Positions 46,510-57,296 of a DNA stretch of 64,000 bases are shown one piece after another. The notes beneath the pieces were generated by a model. The model did no database searches. It saw nothing but the letters and a program-made list of their open reading frames with translations, and was not told the origin of the DNA. The stretch covers positions 138,064,356 through 138,128,355 of the forward strand of contig CM071570.1 in NCBI GenBank assembly GCA_036426205.1. Reading direction: 5' to 3'. Position 1 is the stretch's first letter. The number at the start of each line of letters is the position of its first letter. This DNA is from Ascaphus truei. Lineage: Eukaryota > Chordata > Amphibia > Anura > Ascaphidae. Position numbers and translations under genes: made by a program.

Positions 46510-47540
46510 TGAATAATTATTGACAGGGCAATGTTTGTGTGACATTTCTGCTTACAGGAAACTCGGCAAACTATGAGATATTATCATACTCTTATCTTTT
46601 TCAGATGGGGGTTTTCTTTTGAAAAACCACAATTTCTTACCATTCTGCTTTATTATTTCAAGGTATTTGGATAAATTATAAGGTGCATTCTTATTAGTTA
46701 ATTGAGAAGAAATGTGAGTCACTGTATACTCTTCTCTTTAAAACAAAAATATACAGCCTTATAGAAGTTATGGTCTCAGAAAAAAAGAACCTCTATACAA
46801 ATCTGAAGGGTTAATAAAAGGTTGTATCACTATAAAATTAGTATTTTTAAAACAAAGTGCAAGGACAACTGCTTTACTTCAGCAAAGTGCACAAATCAGT
46901 TGTTTATATTTAGTATCTCTAAGCTGTAATTATCAAAAGGTTATTATTAGACAGGTGAATTTACTCACAATGTGGTTTTTGATGCACTTCAATATGCCCT
47001 AACAATACACTATTGTAAGCATTGCCTCTTGGGATAAACATAGGTATATTGCCAGTATAATCCTCTCAATGCCAACAGATTATTTACTGTAGGTTGTAAT
47101 AACTCTGATTGACTGGATCGTCTCCAATGGAATGATATGCTTTCTATACTGGTCAGATAGGCGCAGTAACAGAGAAGGAGGTAGTTACTGCTGCATCTTC
47201 TATGTATGGGGTATATTTGCTGGTTAATGATAAACACTACCTGCCAAAATAAATTTTGTGAAACAGAAGACAAGCCCCTTAATTATTAAAATTAAATTAC
47301 AGGCAGGAAGTTATGTATAACCTCTGCAGTGCACAGCTGACTCTTTGATTTGTCTCTTTTTATAGGAATTTGGCATTGAATATACTAGTTTGATGCATCA
47401 ACACATAAAAAGGTCTGTGAGTAAAGGTAATTTGGGAGGAAACGTGATGCAGTGTTATGTTGCGCATCAATGTATCAAGATATTTTGCTCCAATATCGCA
47501 CCATGTGTTTTAACTTGTGATTTGGGCAGTTTCAAAAGTA
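46510..47540. other. No gene recognised
   Basis: AT-rich DNA, nothing assignable. The minus frame 47010-47273 has no recognisable domain. Confidence 0.6.
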
Positions 47541-47549
47541 GGGGTAGAG

Positions 47550-48283
47550 CAGTGGTAGGCAACATGATATGCTCCAAAGGCCACATTTGCAGCTCTTGAG
47601 CACTCAAAAAGGGCTACATATTACCCACACATATATGGGGCACAGGCACAAGGGACGTTGCAGCTGTGGGTGGGAGCTTTTCCCTGCACCCTCCAGTCCG
47701 CTGCATAAGGCCTCGGATATAGTGGGCGCGCGACGGAGCGCATGACATCATACGCGCCTGACGGCCGAGCAATCTGTGGACTGAGATCCACAGCGACGAG
47801 GAGGCGTGGTGGAGGCATGGCCGTGACATCACGAGGCTGGTTCGCCCTCATTGGCTGAAGCGCTCACGTGACCCGGCCATCGCGCGACAAAAACAAAATC
47901 CGTTGTCTCTTGAAAAATCTGCCGAGTCGTCGGCTTCCTCGCGTGCGCACTCGCGCGCACTTTGGCCGGCCCCATAGATTCCCTGCATTTTGTTAGACGT
48001 GCGCGCCGTCGCTCACACCATGGCCGCGGCCTAAAGCCGACACCCTGATGAATACTCTCCCACTCCTCTTCTTACACTGGGAACTAGTGATTAGCACAGG
48101 AGAGGAGCGGAGCTATATATATATCAGCGCACTGCCATTGTCACGTAGCAGAGGGAGCTGGAAAAGCTATGATCCTCAGCAGCAACATCTCCACACCCTC
48201 TGCACTTGGGAGAGAGGCAGAGCGGGCTGCGTCAGCTTGAGGGGAAGCAGTTAGGGGCTGCATGCGTCTGTTACCCACCAATG
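47550..48283. mobile_element. hAT-type element (family D) split by a Harbinger MITE
   Basis: Left end CAGTGGTAGGCAACATGATA; the right end in reverse reads CATTGGTGGGTAACAGACGC followed by ATGCAGCCCC, so the termini correspond with mismatches. A shared 8-bp duplication is not convincing (gggtagag against ggttaaga). The Harbinger MITE at 47709-48031 sits inside. Confidence 0.55.
47709..48031. mobile_element. Harbinger-type MITE 3
   Basis: Left end GGCCTCGGATATAGTG and right end CACACCATGGCCGCGGCC are inverted with mismatches. TAA lies on both sides (47706-47708, 48032-48034). The interior has the GTGACATCACGAGGCTGGTT, CGCCCTCATTGGCTGAA and GCGCTCACGTGAC blocks seen in copies 1 and 2. CpG-rich. 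Confidence 0.85.
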
Positions 48284-48918
48284 GGTTAAGAGTAAGTAAA
48301 TGACACATATTATAATGCCATGTATAAAATTGTAAACAAAAGTAGGAGTATACCGAGGTAAGTTTTTAAAATGTATTAAAATAGCAAAAAGATATATCCA
48401 CACTTACAACAAAGTTAGTGTCCGCATATTGATACACAAACTAGAAAAATAAACTGTGCACCAAGTTGATGATATATACCAGTGGAAAACCAGACTGTGT
48501 GGTGCTCTAAAACGTAGACTCAGCAACTTCAATTATAATATATACATAATGTTTGTCCTCGAAGTATCCCACATATAAATGGTGACCACCTATAGCATAA
48601 ACACCTATTTCCACCAGGTATCAATAAACCGGAAGAGTATAACCCCAATTGGTAAATACTCACACTAGCTAGTGTCCAGCCAAATCATTGAATAGGAAAA
48701 ACGGTGTAATAGAGTAAATAAACTCACTTAGAGCAGGTGGTCCTCCCGGGATTAACCTTCCTAGGTGCGTGCATCCGGTACTCCACAGCAAGGGCAGATA
48801 TCCAGAAAGGAGAATTGGAGCACAGCTACATGGAAAAATATGCTAGAGAGTGTTCCCCAAAATAAGAGGGTTATTATGGTCAGAGCATGGTAACAGAAAA
48901 AATAGAGCCCTCAGGCCC

Positions 48919-48954
48919 CACGAACATGTTTCGAGCGTGCGCTTTATCAAGGTG
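48919..48954 (-). ncRNA. PLE hammerhead-like motif, minus copy
   Basis: On the minus strand: CACC, core TTGATAA, a shortened stem II (AGC-GCAC-GCT-C), GAAACATGTT and CGTGG. It differs from the plus copy by a 2-nt deletion in stem II and by GUU instead of GUC. U3/A8 replace C3/G8. Confidence 0.5.
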
Positions 48955-49829
48955 TACAATGATCTAATATTCCCCCTTACCTAATATAGTCTCCTTTTCC
49001 CGCCAAACGGCCCATTAACCGTCGCTAGCGTACTATCACCGCGATGCGCCCTGTTGCCAGAGTGCATCACGAGTACCACGCGTCACGGCGGGTGTCGTGG
49101 TGACGTCAGCGCGTCAAGAATTACAACAAACTTTATGACAATCGTAAACTGTAACAAACCTAACACAACTTCAAACAACTTTATGTAATCTACTGAAACA
49201 TAAATATAATAACTAAGAAGATAAAGAGACATATATACGAATAAAATCAATTAAAAAAAAATACAAGCAAGGTTTAAGAAAAATATACACAAGCAAGGTT
49301 AATGAAAAAAGTTGATCGCTACAAGGTTAAAAGAAGTATTTATTTATGTATGGGTTGTGAAACATATGAATCCACATATCCCCACCATATCCAAGATATT
49401 AATAACCAGATATTATTACAAGCTAGTCAATATATTCATATTTAATCAAACATAATGAATAATTAGCAATATGCTGGCGTATCAACAGAAATTTCTTCAA
49501 TTATATGAAGTTATTCCATAAGGTATGGGTATGGGAATTTTCATGTTCAGATCATATTCTTAAACCATTTACAGTTTTGAGGATGAATACTTATAATGTA
49601 AGTGATATAACACAGTTTCCCAGTCTATCCATAGCACTTATAAATATGTAATTTATTTATATATATACAATCAATTTATAATAAATTGATGGTAGTGCAA
49701 ATAGATTATAATATGCAAATAGATATATTACATAAAGATATACAAATATAAAATTGTATATAATGATAATAATAAATTCATAACAATGATAGGTACAATC
49801 TTCATTTTAGATATGGGTTTAAATCCCAA

Positions 49830-51435
49830 TCTGTATCAATCAATAGGGATCCTAGTATTTAAAGTAAAATCCAGAAGAGTTCCTTTTATCCAGTAGTTCC
49901 AATCTATTACCACCCCTATATGGCCATTCATATGCTCAATTCCTCTAAATCTAATTTATAATATCCCCATGTTTACAAGTTGTAAGTGTTGGGATACCGG
50001 ATGCGTGAGATCCTTAAGTTATCACTATATGTTCTGCATTTGGCCTTCAATGCTCGTGTTGTGCGTCCCACAATTGCTTACCACATCACAGTCCAATAAA
50101 TAGACTAGGAATGTGGTATTGCAATTAATGAGGATTTATAAGTGTAGATTTGTCTGTATTAAAGGATTTGAAATTAGATGTTTGATCCATAAATGTACAG
50201 GAAATACACTTCAAACATTTGGTAAAGCCTTTGGTAGACCAACCCCATGTGATTGTTGTTTAGATGTAAAAAGACTTCGAGAGACATAATTAGCAAAACG
50301 TTTTAGCCTTTTTAAAGACGAACGTGGGCCTCCTGTATTACTTTCTTCAGTAAGGGGTCTGCAGATAATACATTCCAATGTTTCTCCACAATCTCCTTAA
50401 TACTATTCGCTTGAACATTGAATTGTGTTATAAACATTGGACTATTAAAAGTCCCATGTGCTCTGTTTTGGATCCTTTGTTTGTTTAAGAGATCAAACCC
50501 TATTCATATCCATAACTTCAGCAATGACCTTCAAGATTGGATTAAGATATCCTCTCCTCAAATCTTTTTTTAAGAGTTCTATGATTGAGTCAGAAAGTCC
50601 TCCTCATTGGAACAAATCCTTTTAATCGGATGAGTTGTCCTTTTGGTATTGATTTAAGAGGGTTTTGGATGGCAGCTGTCAAATCTTAATATGTGTGATG
50701 AGTTTCTTCCTTAAATATTTGAACCAATTTTCGTGCATATCAATAAATAAATATAGATCAAGGTAATGAATATGGTGAAAATCATAAGTTGTAAGTGAAT
50801 TTTAAATTAAAATCATGTGATTAAGGTGATTAATAAATAATAAAAGTGATTCTTCCCTCCTTCAAATAAATATAAATATCCAAAAACCGTCTATAAAAAG
50901 TGATAAAGTGTCGTAAGGGTTGTTATCTCCAAATATGTGGACCGACTCCACCAACCCCAAGAATAGGGTGGCATAAGATGGAGCAAAGTGGTACCCATAG
51001 CGTTTCACATATTTGGAGATAAAAAAGTGTCATCAAAAAAAAGTAATTATGTGTTAATAAAAAGTGAATACAATCCAAAATAAAAGCTCTCGTGTTAGTG
51101 ATAATGTGGAGTGTTCCAATAAGTGTTGACGCGATGCCATACCATGTTGATGGTTATATATGTACAAGAGGTACACATCTCGTGTAACCCAGATGTAACC
51201 CCCTTTCCAATCAATCTTGTGAGTTTTATCCAAAAGGGTCACCAATGTCTTGAGTATTGATGGTAAATCATAAACAAATTGTGCAAAATAATAATCCATC
51301 GTCTAGAACACCATTTGCTCCACAAACGATCCAATACTAGCACTACTATTGGTCTCCCAGGGGGGGAGACAAGCTGTTAGGATCTTCTGGGAGATGGAGA
51401 AATATGGATAATGGGTCGGTCTCAAAAAGAAATTT
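49830..51435 (-). pseudogene. Penelope-like element ORF, broken minus copy
   Basis: Reverse complement of the coding part of the plus copy. From 51299 downward a short frame gives KIDWKGGYIWVTRDVYLLYI, matching RT motif A of PLEs (family form near D-x-x-SLYTNI). Further down, the sequence corresponding to the RT end, the Cys-rich knuckle and GIY-YIG can be aligned base by base with 52060-53341, but many 1-bp indels break the frame. The better preserved plus copy is the natural reference for it. Confidence 0.8.
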
Positions 51436-51589
51436 AAGTACTCCTTAGAACAAGAACTCTAGAAGGGAACCCTCTCTATGAGAAACCTGGTACGGAACAT
51501 GATTGGGTATCAATCGTAGTGACGAGTACCGTGTGACACCAACTCTAGGTTTTAAGCTCAGTTAACTCTAGACGAGGTTCCCTTTTTTA

Positions 51590-51990
51590 GGAGTTCCTTG
51601 ATTTAGGATGAGAATTCTTTTTTTTTGAGACCACAATCCATTTACCCAGTATTTCCCATCTCCCAAAGATCCATAAAAGCTTGGTCTCCCCCCCTGGTTG
51701 TAGCACAATAGGGTTGCTAGTATGGATATTTGGGGAGATGGTTGTCTCTACGATGATGTGGATATTATTGTGCTAACAATTGTTTATGATTTACAATCAC
51801 ATATCAGAGACAGCTGGTATGGACTTTTGGATAAAATCAAAGCATTGATTGGAAAGGGGGTTACCATCTGGGTTACAAACATAGATGTGACCTCCTTGTT
51901 GTATACCATTATAAACACCATAACAACATGGTAGCAGTCTGTCAACACTAATTGGAAAAACACTCCACTTATCACGTAACACAGAGAGAC
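51590..51990 (+). pseudogene. Penelope-like element, N-terminal RT part of plus copy
   Basis: The frame 51722-51934 gives YDLQSHIRDSWYGLLDKIKA then VTIWVTNIDVTSLLYTIINT, the RT motif A region (VTNIDVTSLLY). A stop at about 51935 and T-rich sequence (51990-52020) separate it from the main ORF. The plus copy is therefore also broken within the RT domain. Confidence 0.75.
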
Positions 51991-52024
51991 TTTTTTTTAA
52001 TTTTCTTTTTTTTTTGGCGGGAAA

Positions 52025-53341
52025 ATGTTCATTTTATTAACACATAATTACTTGTTTTTGATGACACTTTTTATCTCCAAATATGTGGGAAAACCGCTAG
52101 TTGGTTACCAGCTTTGCATCCATTTTTCTGCCAACCTATTCTTGGGTTGGTTGGGAGCGGTCCACATATTTGGAGATAACAACCCTTATCGACACTTTAT
52201 CACTTTTTATAGACGGTTTTTGGATGATTTAATATTTATTTGGGAAGGAGGGGAAGAATCACTTTTATTATTTATTAATCACCTTAATCACAATGATTTT
52301 AATTTAAAATTCACTTACACTTATGATTTTCACCATATTCATTACCTTGATCTATATTTATTTATTGATATGCACATGAAAATTGGTTCAAATATTTATA
52401 GGAAAGAAAACTCACGTAACACATATTTAAGATTTGACAGCTGCCATCCAAAACCCCTCTTAAATTCAATACCGAAAGGACAACTCATCCGATTAAAAAG
52501 GATTTGTTCCAATGAGGAGGACTTTCTGACTCAATCAGAGGAACTCTTAAAAAGATTTGAGGAGAGGGGATATCTTAAATCCAATCTTGAAAGGTCATTT
52601 GCTGAAGTTAGGGATATGAATAGGGTTGATCTCTTAAACAAACAAAGGAATCCAAAACAGAGCACATGGGACTTTAATAGTCCAATGTTTATAACACAAT
52701 TCAATGTTCAAGCGAATAGTATTAAGGAGATTGTGAGGAAACATTGGAATGTATTATCTGCAGACCCCTTACTGAAGAAAGTATACCAGGAGGGCCCACG
52801 TTTCGTCTTTAAAAAGGCTAAAACAGTTGCTAATTATGTCTCTCGAAGTCTTTTTACATCTAAACAACAATCACATGGGGTTGGTCTACCAAAGGGCTGT
52901 TACAAATGTTTGAAGTGTATTTCCTGTACATTTATGGATCAAACATCTAATTTCAAATCCTTTAATACAGGACAAATATACACTATAAAATCCTTCATTA
53001 ATTGCAATACCACATTCATAGTCTATTTATTGGACTGTGGATGTGGTAAGCAATATGTGGGACGCACAACACGAGCATTGAAGGCCAGAATGCGAGAACA
53101 TATTAGGTTGATTAAACTTAAGGATCTCACGCATCCGGTATCCCAACACTTTACAACTTGTAAACATGGGGATATTACTAAATTAAGATTTAGAGGAATT
53201 GAGCATATTGAAATGCCATATAGGGGTGGTAATAGATTGGAACTACTGGATAAAAAGGAACTCTTCTGGATTTTTACTTTAAATACTAGGATCCCATATG
53301 GATTGAATACAGATTGGGATTTAAACCCATATCTAAAATGA
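52025..53341 (+). CDS. Penelope-like element protein: RT C-terminal part plus GIY-YIG endonuclease
   Basis: A 438-aa frame, the longest supported one in the window. Residues 1 to about 110 are the C-terminal RT part, with FYRRFLDDLIFIW (about 58-70) holding the catalytic Asp pair. A linker with DPLLKKVYQEGPRFVFKKAK follows. A CYKCLKCISC cysteine cluster lies near 295-304. The GIY-YIG domain starts near 328 (VYLLDCGCGKQYVGRTTRA, RMREHI), and the C-terminus has ELFWIFTLNTRIPYGLN. RT and GIY-YIG together define canonical PLEs, where they serve target nicking and target-primed reverse transcription. The N-terminal RT motifs lie upstream behind a stop (51590-51990), so the protein is incomplete. 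The Met at 52025 is just the first one in the open frame. No promoter was recognised. Confidence 0.85.
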   Translation: MFILLTHNYLFLMTLFISKYVGKPLVGYQLCIHFSANLFLGWLGAVHIFGDNNPYRHFITFYRRFLDDLIFIWEGGEESLLLFINHLNHNDFNLKFTYTYDFHHIHYLDLYLFIDMHMKIGSNIYRKENSRNTYLRFDSCHPKPLLNSIPKGQLIRLKRICSNEEDFLTQSEELLKRFEERGYLKSNLERSFAEVRDMNRVDLLNKQRNPKQSTWDFNSPMFITQFNVQANSIKEIVRKHWNVLSADPLLKKVYQEGPRFVFKKAKTVANYVSRSLFTSKQQSHGVGLPKGCYKCLKCISCTFMDQTSNFKSFNTGQIYTIKSFINCNTTFIVYLLDCGCGKQYVGRTTRALKARMREHIRLIKLKDLTHPVSQHFTTCKHGDITKLRFRGIEHIEMPYRGGNRLELLDKKELFWIFTLNTRIPYGLNTDWDLNPYLK

Positions 53342-54204
53342 AGATTGATACCTAATCAATTGTAATATGAATTTATTAATTATCATTATATACAAATTTA
53401 TATGTGTATATCTTTATGTATATATATTCTATTTGCATATTATAATCTATTTGCACTACCATCAATTTATGTATAAATTTGATTGTATAATGATAAAATA
53501 AATTACATATTTATAAGTGCTATGGATAGACTGGGAAAACTGTGTTATATCACTTACATTATAAGATATTCATCCTCAAAACTGTAAATGGTTAAGAATA
53601 TGATCTGAAACATATGAATTCCATACCCATACCTTAGGAATATAACTTACATATAATTGAAGAAATTTCTGTTGATACAGGCATATATGCTAATTATTCA
53701 TTATGTTTGATTAAATAAGTGAATATATTGACTAGCTTGTAGATATATACTGGTTATAATATCTTGGATATGGTGGGGATATGTGGATTCATATGTTTCA
53801 CAACCCAATACATAAATAAATACTTCTTTTAACCTTGTAGCGATCAACGTTTTTTCATTAAACCTTGCTTGTGTATATTTTTTCTTTAAACCTTGCTTGT
53901 ATTTTTTTTAATTGATTTTATTCGTATTATATGTCTTTATCTTTAGTTAATATATATTATGTTTCAGTAGATTAATAAAGTTGTTTGAAGTTGTGTTAGG
54001 TTTGTTAAGTTTAGATTGTCAATAAAGTTTGTTGTAATTCTTGACGCGCTGACGTCACCACGACACCCGCCGTGAAGCGTGGTACTCGTGATGCACTCTG
54101 GCAACAGGGCGCATCGCAGGTGATACAGCTAAGCGACGGGTTAATGGGACGTTTGGCGGGAAAAGGAGACTATATTAGGTAAGGGGGAATATTAGATCAT
54201 TGTA

Positions 54205-54242
54205 CACCTTGATAAAGAGCGCACGCTCGAAACATGTCGGTG
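54205..54242 (+). ncRNA. PLE hammerhead-like motif, plus copy
   Basis: CACC (54205-54208) pairs with GGTG (54239-54242), forming stem I. The core is TTGATAA (54209-54215). After one A, GAGC-GCAC-GCTC forms a 4-bp stem II. GAAAC-AT-GTC gives a minimal stem III and the favoured GUC site. Relative to the consensus only C3 and G8 differ, changed together to U3 and A8, which could still pair. Confidence 0.65.
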
Positions 54243-54384
54243 GGGGCCTGAGGGCTCTATTTTTTCTGTTACCATGCTCTGACCATAATAAACCTCTTAT
54301 TTTGGGAAACACTCTCTAGCATATTTTTCATGTAGCTGTGCTCCAATTCTCCTTTCTGGATATCTGATATATACCAGTGGAAAA

Positions 54385-55695
54385 ATAAATAAATAGTTAT
54401 ATTAATACATATACAGTGTATAACCAGGTGAATGAACAAACCAAGTGTTCAGTGTCGCAAACAATATCAATGCATAAGAGAACCTGTGTTCAGTGTAACA
54501 GTAAATGCAGAGTCTGCTGCTTTTCAATTAAAGATGGCTCACAATTGTGGTTTCCACAATATATTGTAGTTACTACACTATGCGCTTGTCCTCGTTATAT
54601 TTTTTTAAGAATATTGATACACAAGTCTGCCCCAGAGGCTGTAAAGCATTCCTCAATCGCCCATGCCGCAGCCAGCACACGGTCAAGGGTCTTGTCTGTG
54701 GTTAGACAAAGTGTCACCTCAAAAATCTCGGCCACTCCCTAAGGCGTTTTGCCCGTCAGTGCTTTGTCAGGGCACTATTCCAGAGAAACTCCCATTGAAG
54801 TCAATGTGAGTTTCTGAGCTATAGGTCCCCGATTTGTCACCATCGCAGTTTAATGAATAACCCCTATACTTTAGCTAGAGGCAGACATACCCAATGCATG
54901 TAGCACTGCTATAATGCAGTATCAGGGGTGAATAAATCAGGTGACAAATATAATAAATAAGTTCCACATTTCCTGGGGAAAATGTACAGTCGGTACCGTT
55001 TCTCAACAGGGCTACAGTACAAAACTTGAATAGGGAAACATCATTTTAGTCCCAGAGGCTTAAGGGGTTATTTCCTACAGTCTTCCAGCTGCAAAACTGG
55101 GCCAAAACCAGTGCAAAAGAATTGCACCAGTTTTAGCAAAGGAAAAACTCAAATGGTTTTCAATAGGATTACTTTCCTCTGATAAATATGGCGCTCTTGT
55201 GCAGCTAGAAGATATTTGAAAAAGATTCACTGAATGTCTTGATTTTCAAATATAATTTTTGGAGGCATTTTGATTTACATAATGACTAATATGAGAATGT
55301 ATTGCCGATTGGCCTTTACTGGCTTACCTTACCCAATTTATGGACGGGAAATATACTTATAACCAGGAAGGAAGGAAGAGAATATTTTGGTTTGCTATTT
55401 AATACCTCAAAACCGTTTTACTCATACAGTACTTACAGATCTTAAATTACCGCAGAGGCCTGCCAAATTACCAGTCTGAGTTATTAAAGAGTAACACAGT
55501 TATTCTTTAAACATAAGTGACGGTACAGTTAAAGCATCAGCAGTCACCCTTGCAGCAGGAGAGGAGAAGAGCTTGTGATTATGCAAGATGTCTTATACCC
55601 TGTGGTCTGATTTCACACTAGTTATATTCTCTCTACTTTTTCTTTGTCATACTCTTAGATTGATTACTTAGGGGTGCTGTATGTGCTTAATCTGC
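54385..55695. other. No gene recognised; small repeats
   Basis: At about 55065-55230 a GCAAAACTGG-type hairpin repeat lies, as at 42655. A weak minus-strand hammerhead-like string occurs at 54785-54740 (CTGACAA, GCAAAACGCC). Otherwise unassigned. Confidence 0.5.
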
Positions 55696-55699
55696 TAGG

Positions 55700-56060
55700 G
55701 TTGCTGTTTCATTGTGTTGGGGCTTTGGGAAAGGGAAGTACTTCTGGGTCCCCTTTTGGGGTCCTGAGGGAACGGGCCTGAGGAAGGGGATTGTTCCCGA
55801 AACGTTGCCCCCCTGCTTATCCCCATTTTTTGCCCCCCCCCCTTGTTTCTCCCTCCACCCCACCCCCCATTGTGTGATATTCTGTTTTTTGCATACTATG
55901 TTTTTTTGCAGTATGTATTTTAGACGCTTTTGTGTTGGTCACATCGCTCCGTGGATTTGATTTGTGTTGACATTAAATATCTTTTTTTGATTTGGCAATT
56001 ACCTACTCTTGAGATTCATTCTACTAGTCATCGAGTGCTGGAACTATTATTACTGTTTTG
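55700..56060 (+). mobile_element. Hammerhead-bearing non-autonomous element
   Basis: A hammerhead-like motif at 55774-55810 is followed by a C-rich then T-rich non-coding tail to about 56060. Layout as at 14100 and 19640. Boundaries are uncertain. Confidence 0.5.
55774..55810 (+). ncRNA. Hammerhead-like motif 9, intact core
   Basis: GGGC (55774-55777) pairs with GCCC (55807-55810) as stem I. CTGAGGA (55778-55784) is a perfect CUGANGA. GGGGA-TTG-TTCCC forms a 5-bp stem II. GAAAC-GTT follows directly, so stem III would be almost absent. Such a molecule could only work with an open or intermolecular stem III. Confidence 0.6.
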
Positions 56061-56435
56061 TACAGTTAAAGCACGTTGTTAAAAGTGAAGAAAAACAGAC
56101 TTAAAACATTGATTATGGTGGTGCCTTTATATATCCACATTTTGAGACACCATGTTACTGTATATATCAAAAATTACCAAATGAAAACTACTGTTGTTTG
56201 GTAATGTATACTCATGGAAGGAAACTGAAATAATACTATTTAGCAGCAAAAGAGTCGTTGGCAAATTGGATAATGAGCACCACTCCCACTGTAGTAACAT
56301 TAGATATGTACCTGTTCATACTAATGAGTATAGAATGAATATTTTATTATTAACATTGATTGGCAGAGTGTACATGGTGCACAGATTTTATGCATCATGT
56401 ATACAATGTAAATTCAATGTGGATCCCAAAATGGC
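56061..56435. other. No gene recognised
   Basis: AT-rich. The 89-aa frame 56194-56463 runs across the L1 junction and has no recognisable domain. Confidence 0.6.
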
Positions 56436-56537
56436 ACAGAAGAGCTGGAGCACGCGGCGCTAAATGAACTCCAGGAGCCGTTTGACCCCGAACAACCTGG
56501 ACTCAATAAAGAGTTCTTTGAATCCCTGTTCCTCAAG

Positions 56538-57296
56538 ATGAGGAGAGGGGTGAAAGAAGACATTGAGACGGCCCTGCAGGGCATCCGAACCGACCTAGGA
56601 GCCCTCACCAGTAGGACGGACGAACTGGAGGCCAAAATTGAGGGAGCCATCAATAACCAGACAGAGACCCACGACGAGGTCTCCAGATGCGGCGATGCAA
56701 TCCGAGACCTGCAAAATGCACTAGAAGACCTCGAGAACCGAGAGAGGAGACAGAACATCCGCCTCAAAAGCATTCCAGAGGCTGTCTCCCACGAGGATCT
56801 CCAAGCTTACCTCCGCAAGATATTCTTGCAGCTGGTGCCAGGCCTCACAGAACACGAGCTCCTCATGGACCGAGCCCACCGGGCCCTGGGCCCAAAGCCG
56901 ACAGACCCCAACAGGCACAGAGACATAGTGGTGAGACTCCACGCGTACTCCACCAAAGAACGCATCATGGAAGCCGCCAGGGGTCTGCGCAGCATTCAAA
57001 CAGACAATGCGGACATTCAAATTTTCGATGATCTCTCCAGGACCACAGTGATCAAAAGACGCGAGATGAAGCCACTTACCAGCTATCTCCGCGACCAGGG
57101 GGTCAAGTATCGTTGGGGCTTCCCCTTCAAACTTGTGGTGCTCTGCAACGGGCGGCACTACACAATCTCTGCCCCCGAGGACGCGAGAGATTTCCTCAAG
57201 GCCCTGGGGATCCCCGCTCCCCAGAACGACAACCGCCCCCCCGTGCCGCTGCAGGTTCGGAGCCCTCGGATACACCCCGAGAGTCTGAAAGACTAG
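56538..57296 (+). CDS. L1/Tx1-type LINE ORF1 protein (RNA-binding), 5' truncated
   Basis: The 252-aa frame has the ORF1p layout: a charged coiled-coil segment (about 1-65), an RRM-like domain from about 70 (RRQNIRLKSIPEA, RAHRALG, RDIVVRLHAYSTKERIM) and a C-terminal domain (about 165-235) with FDDLSRTTVIKRREMKPLT and YRWGFPFKLVV. ORF1p of this kind is a trimeric nucleic-acid chaperone that packages L1 RNA. The open frame continues in phase upstream of the first Met to about 56436, where it joins unrelated sequence, so the true start is missing. The codons are GC-rich, unlike the AT-rich surroundings. The frame is intact and ends at TAG. Confidence 0.85.
   Translation: MRRGVKEDIETALQGIRTDLGALTSRTDELEAKIEGAINNQTETHDEVSRCGDAIRDLQNALEDLENRERRQNIRLKSIPEAVSHEDLQAYLRKIFLQLVPGLTEHELLMDRAHRALGPKPTDPNRHRDIVVRLHAYSTKERIMEAARGLRSIQTDNADIQIFDDLSRTTVIKRREMKPLTSYLRDQGVKYRWGFPFKLVVLCNGRHYTISAPEDARDFLKALGIPAPQNDNRPPVPLQVRSPRIHPESLKD

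Larger units (their letters stand above)
48470..54384. mobile_element. Head-to-head Penelope-like dimer with 20-bp target duplication
   Basis: A minus-strand copy (about 48490-51500) and a plus-strand copy (about 51545-54364) face each other with 5' sides together. Long stretches are exact reverse complements, including the coding parts, the GACGTCA(G/C)C-rich block (49090 and 54050) and the hammerhead-like motif near each outer end. The 20-bp sequence tgatatataccagtggaaaa occurs at 48470-48489 and at 54365-54384 in the same orientation and looks like the target duplication. The minus copy has about 300 bp more 3' tail than the plus copy. The whole looks like one insertion. Confidence 0.85.

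Noticed and set aside
54740..54785. Minus-strand hammerhead at 54740
   Set aside because: CTGACAA and GCAAAACGCC deviate at key positions and stem II is not stable.
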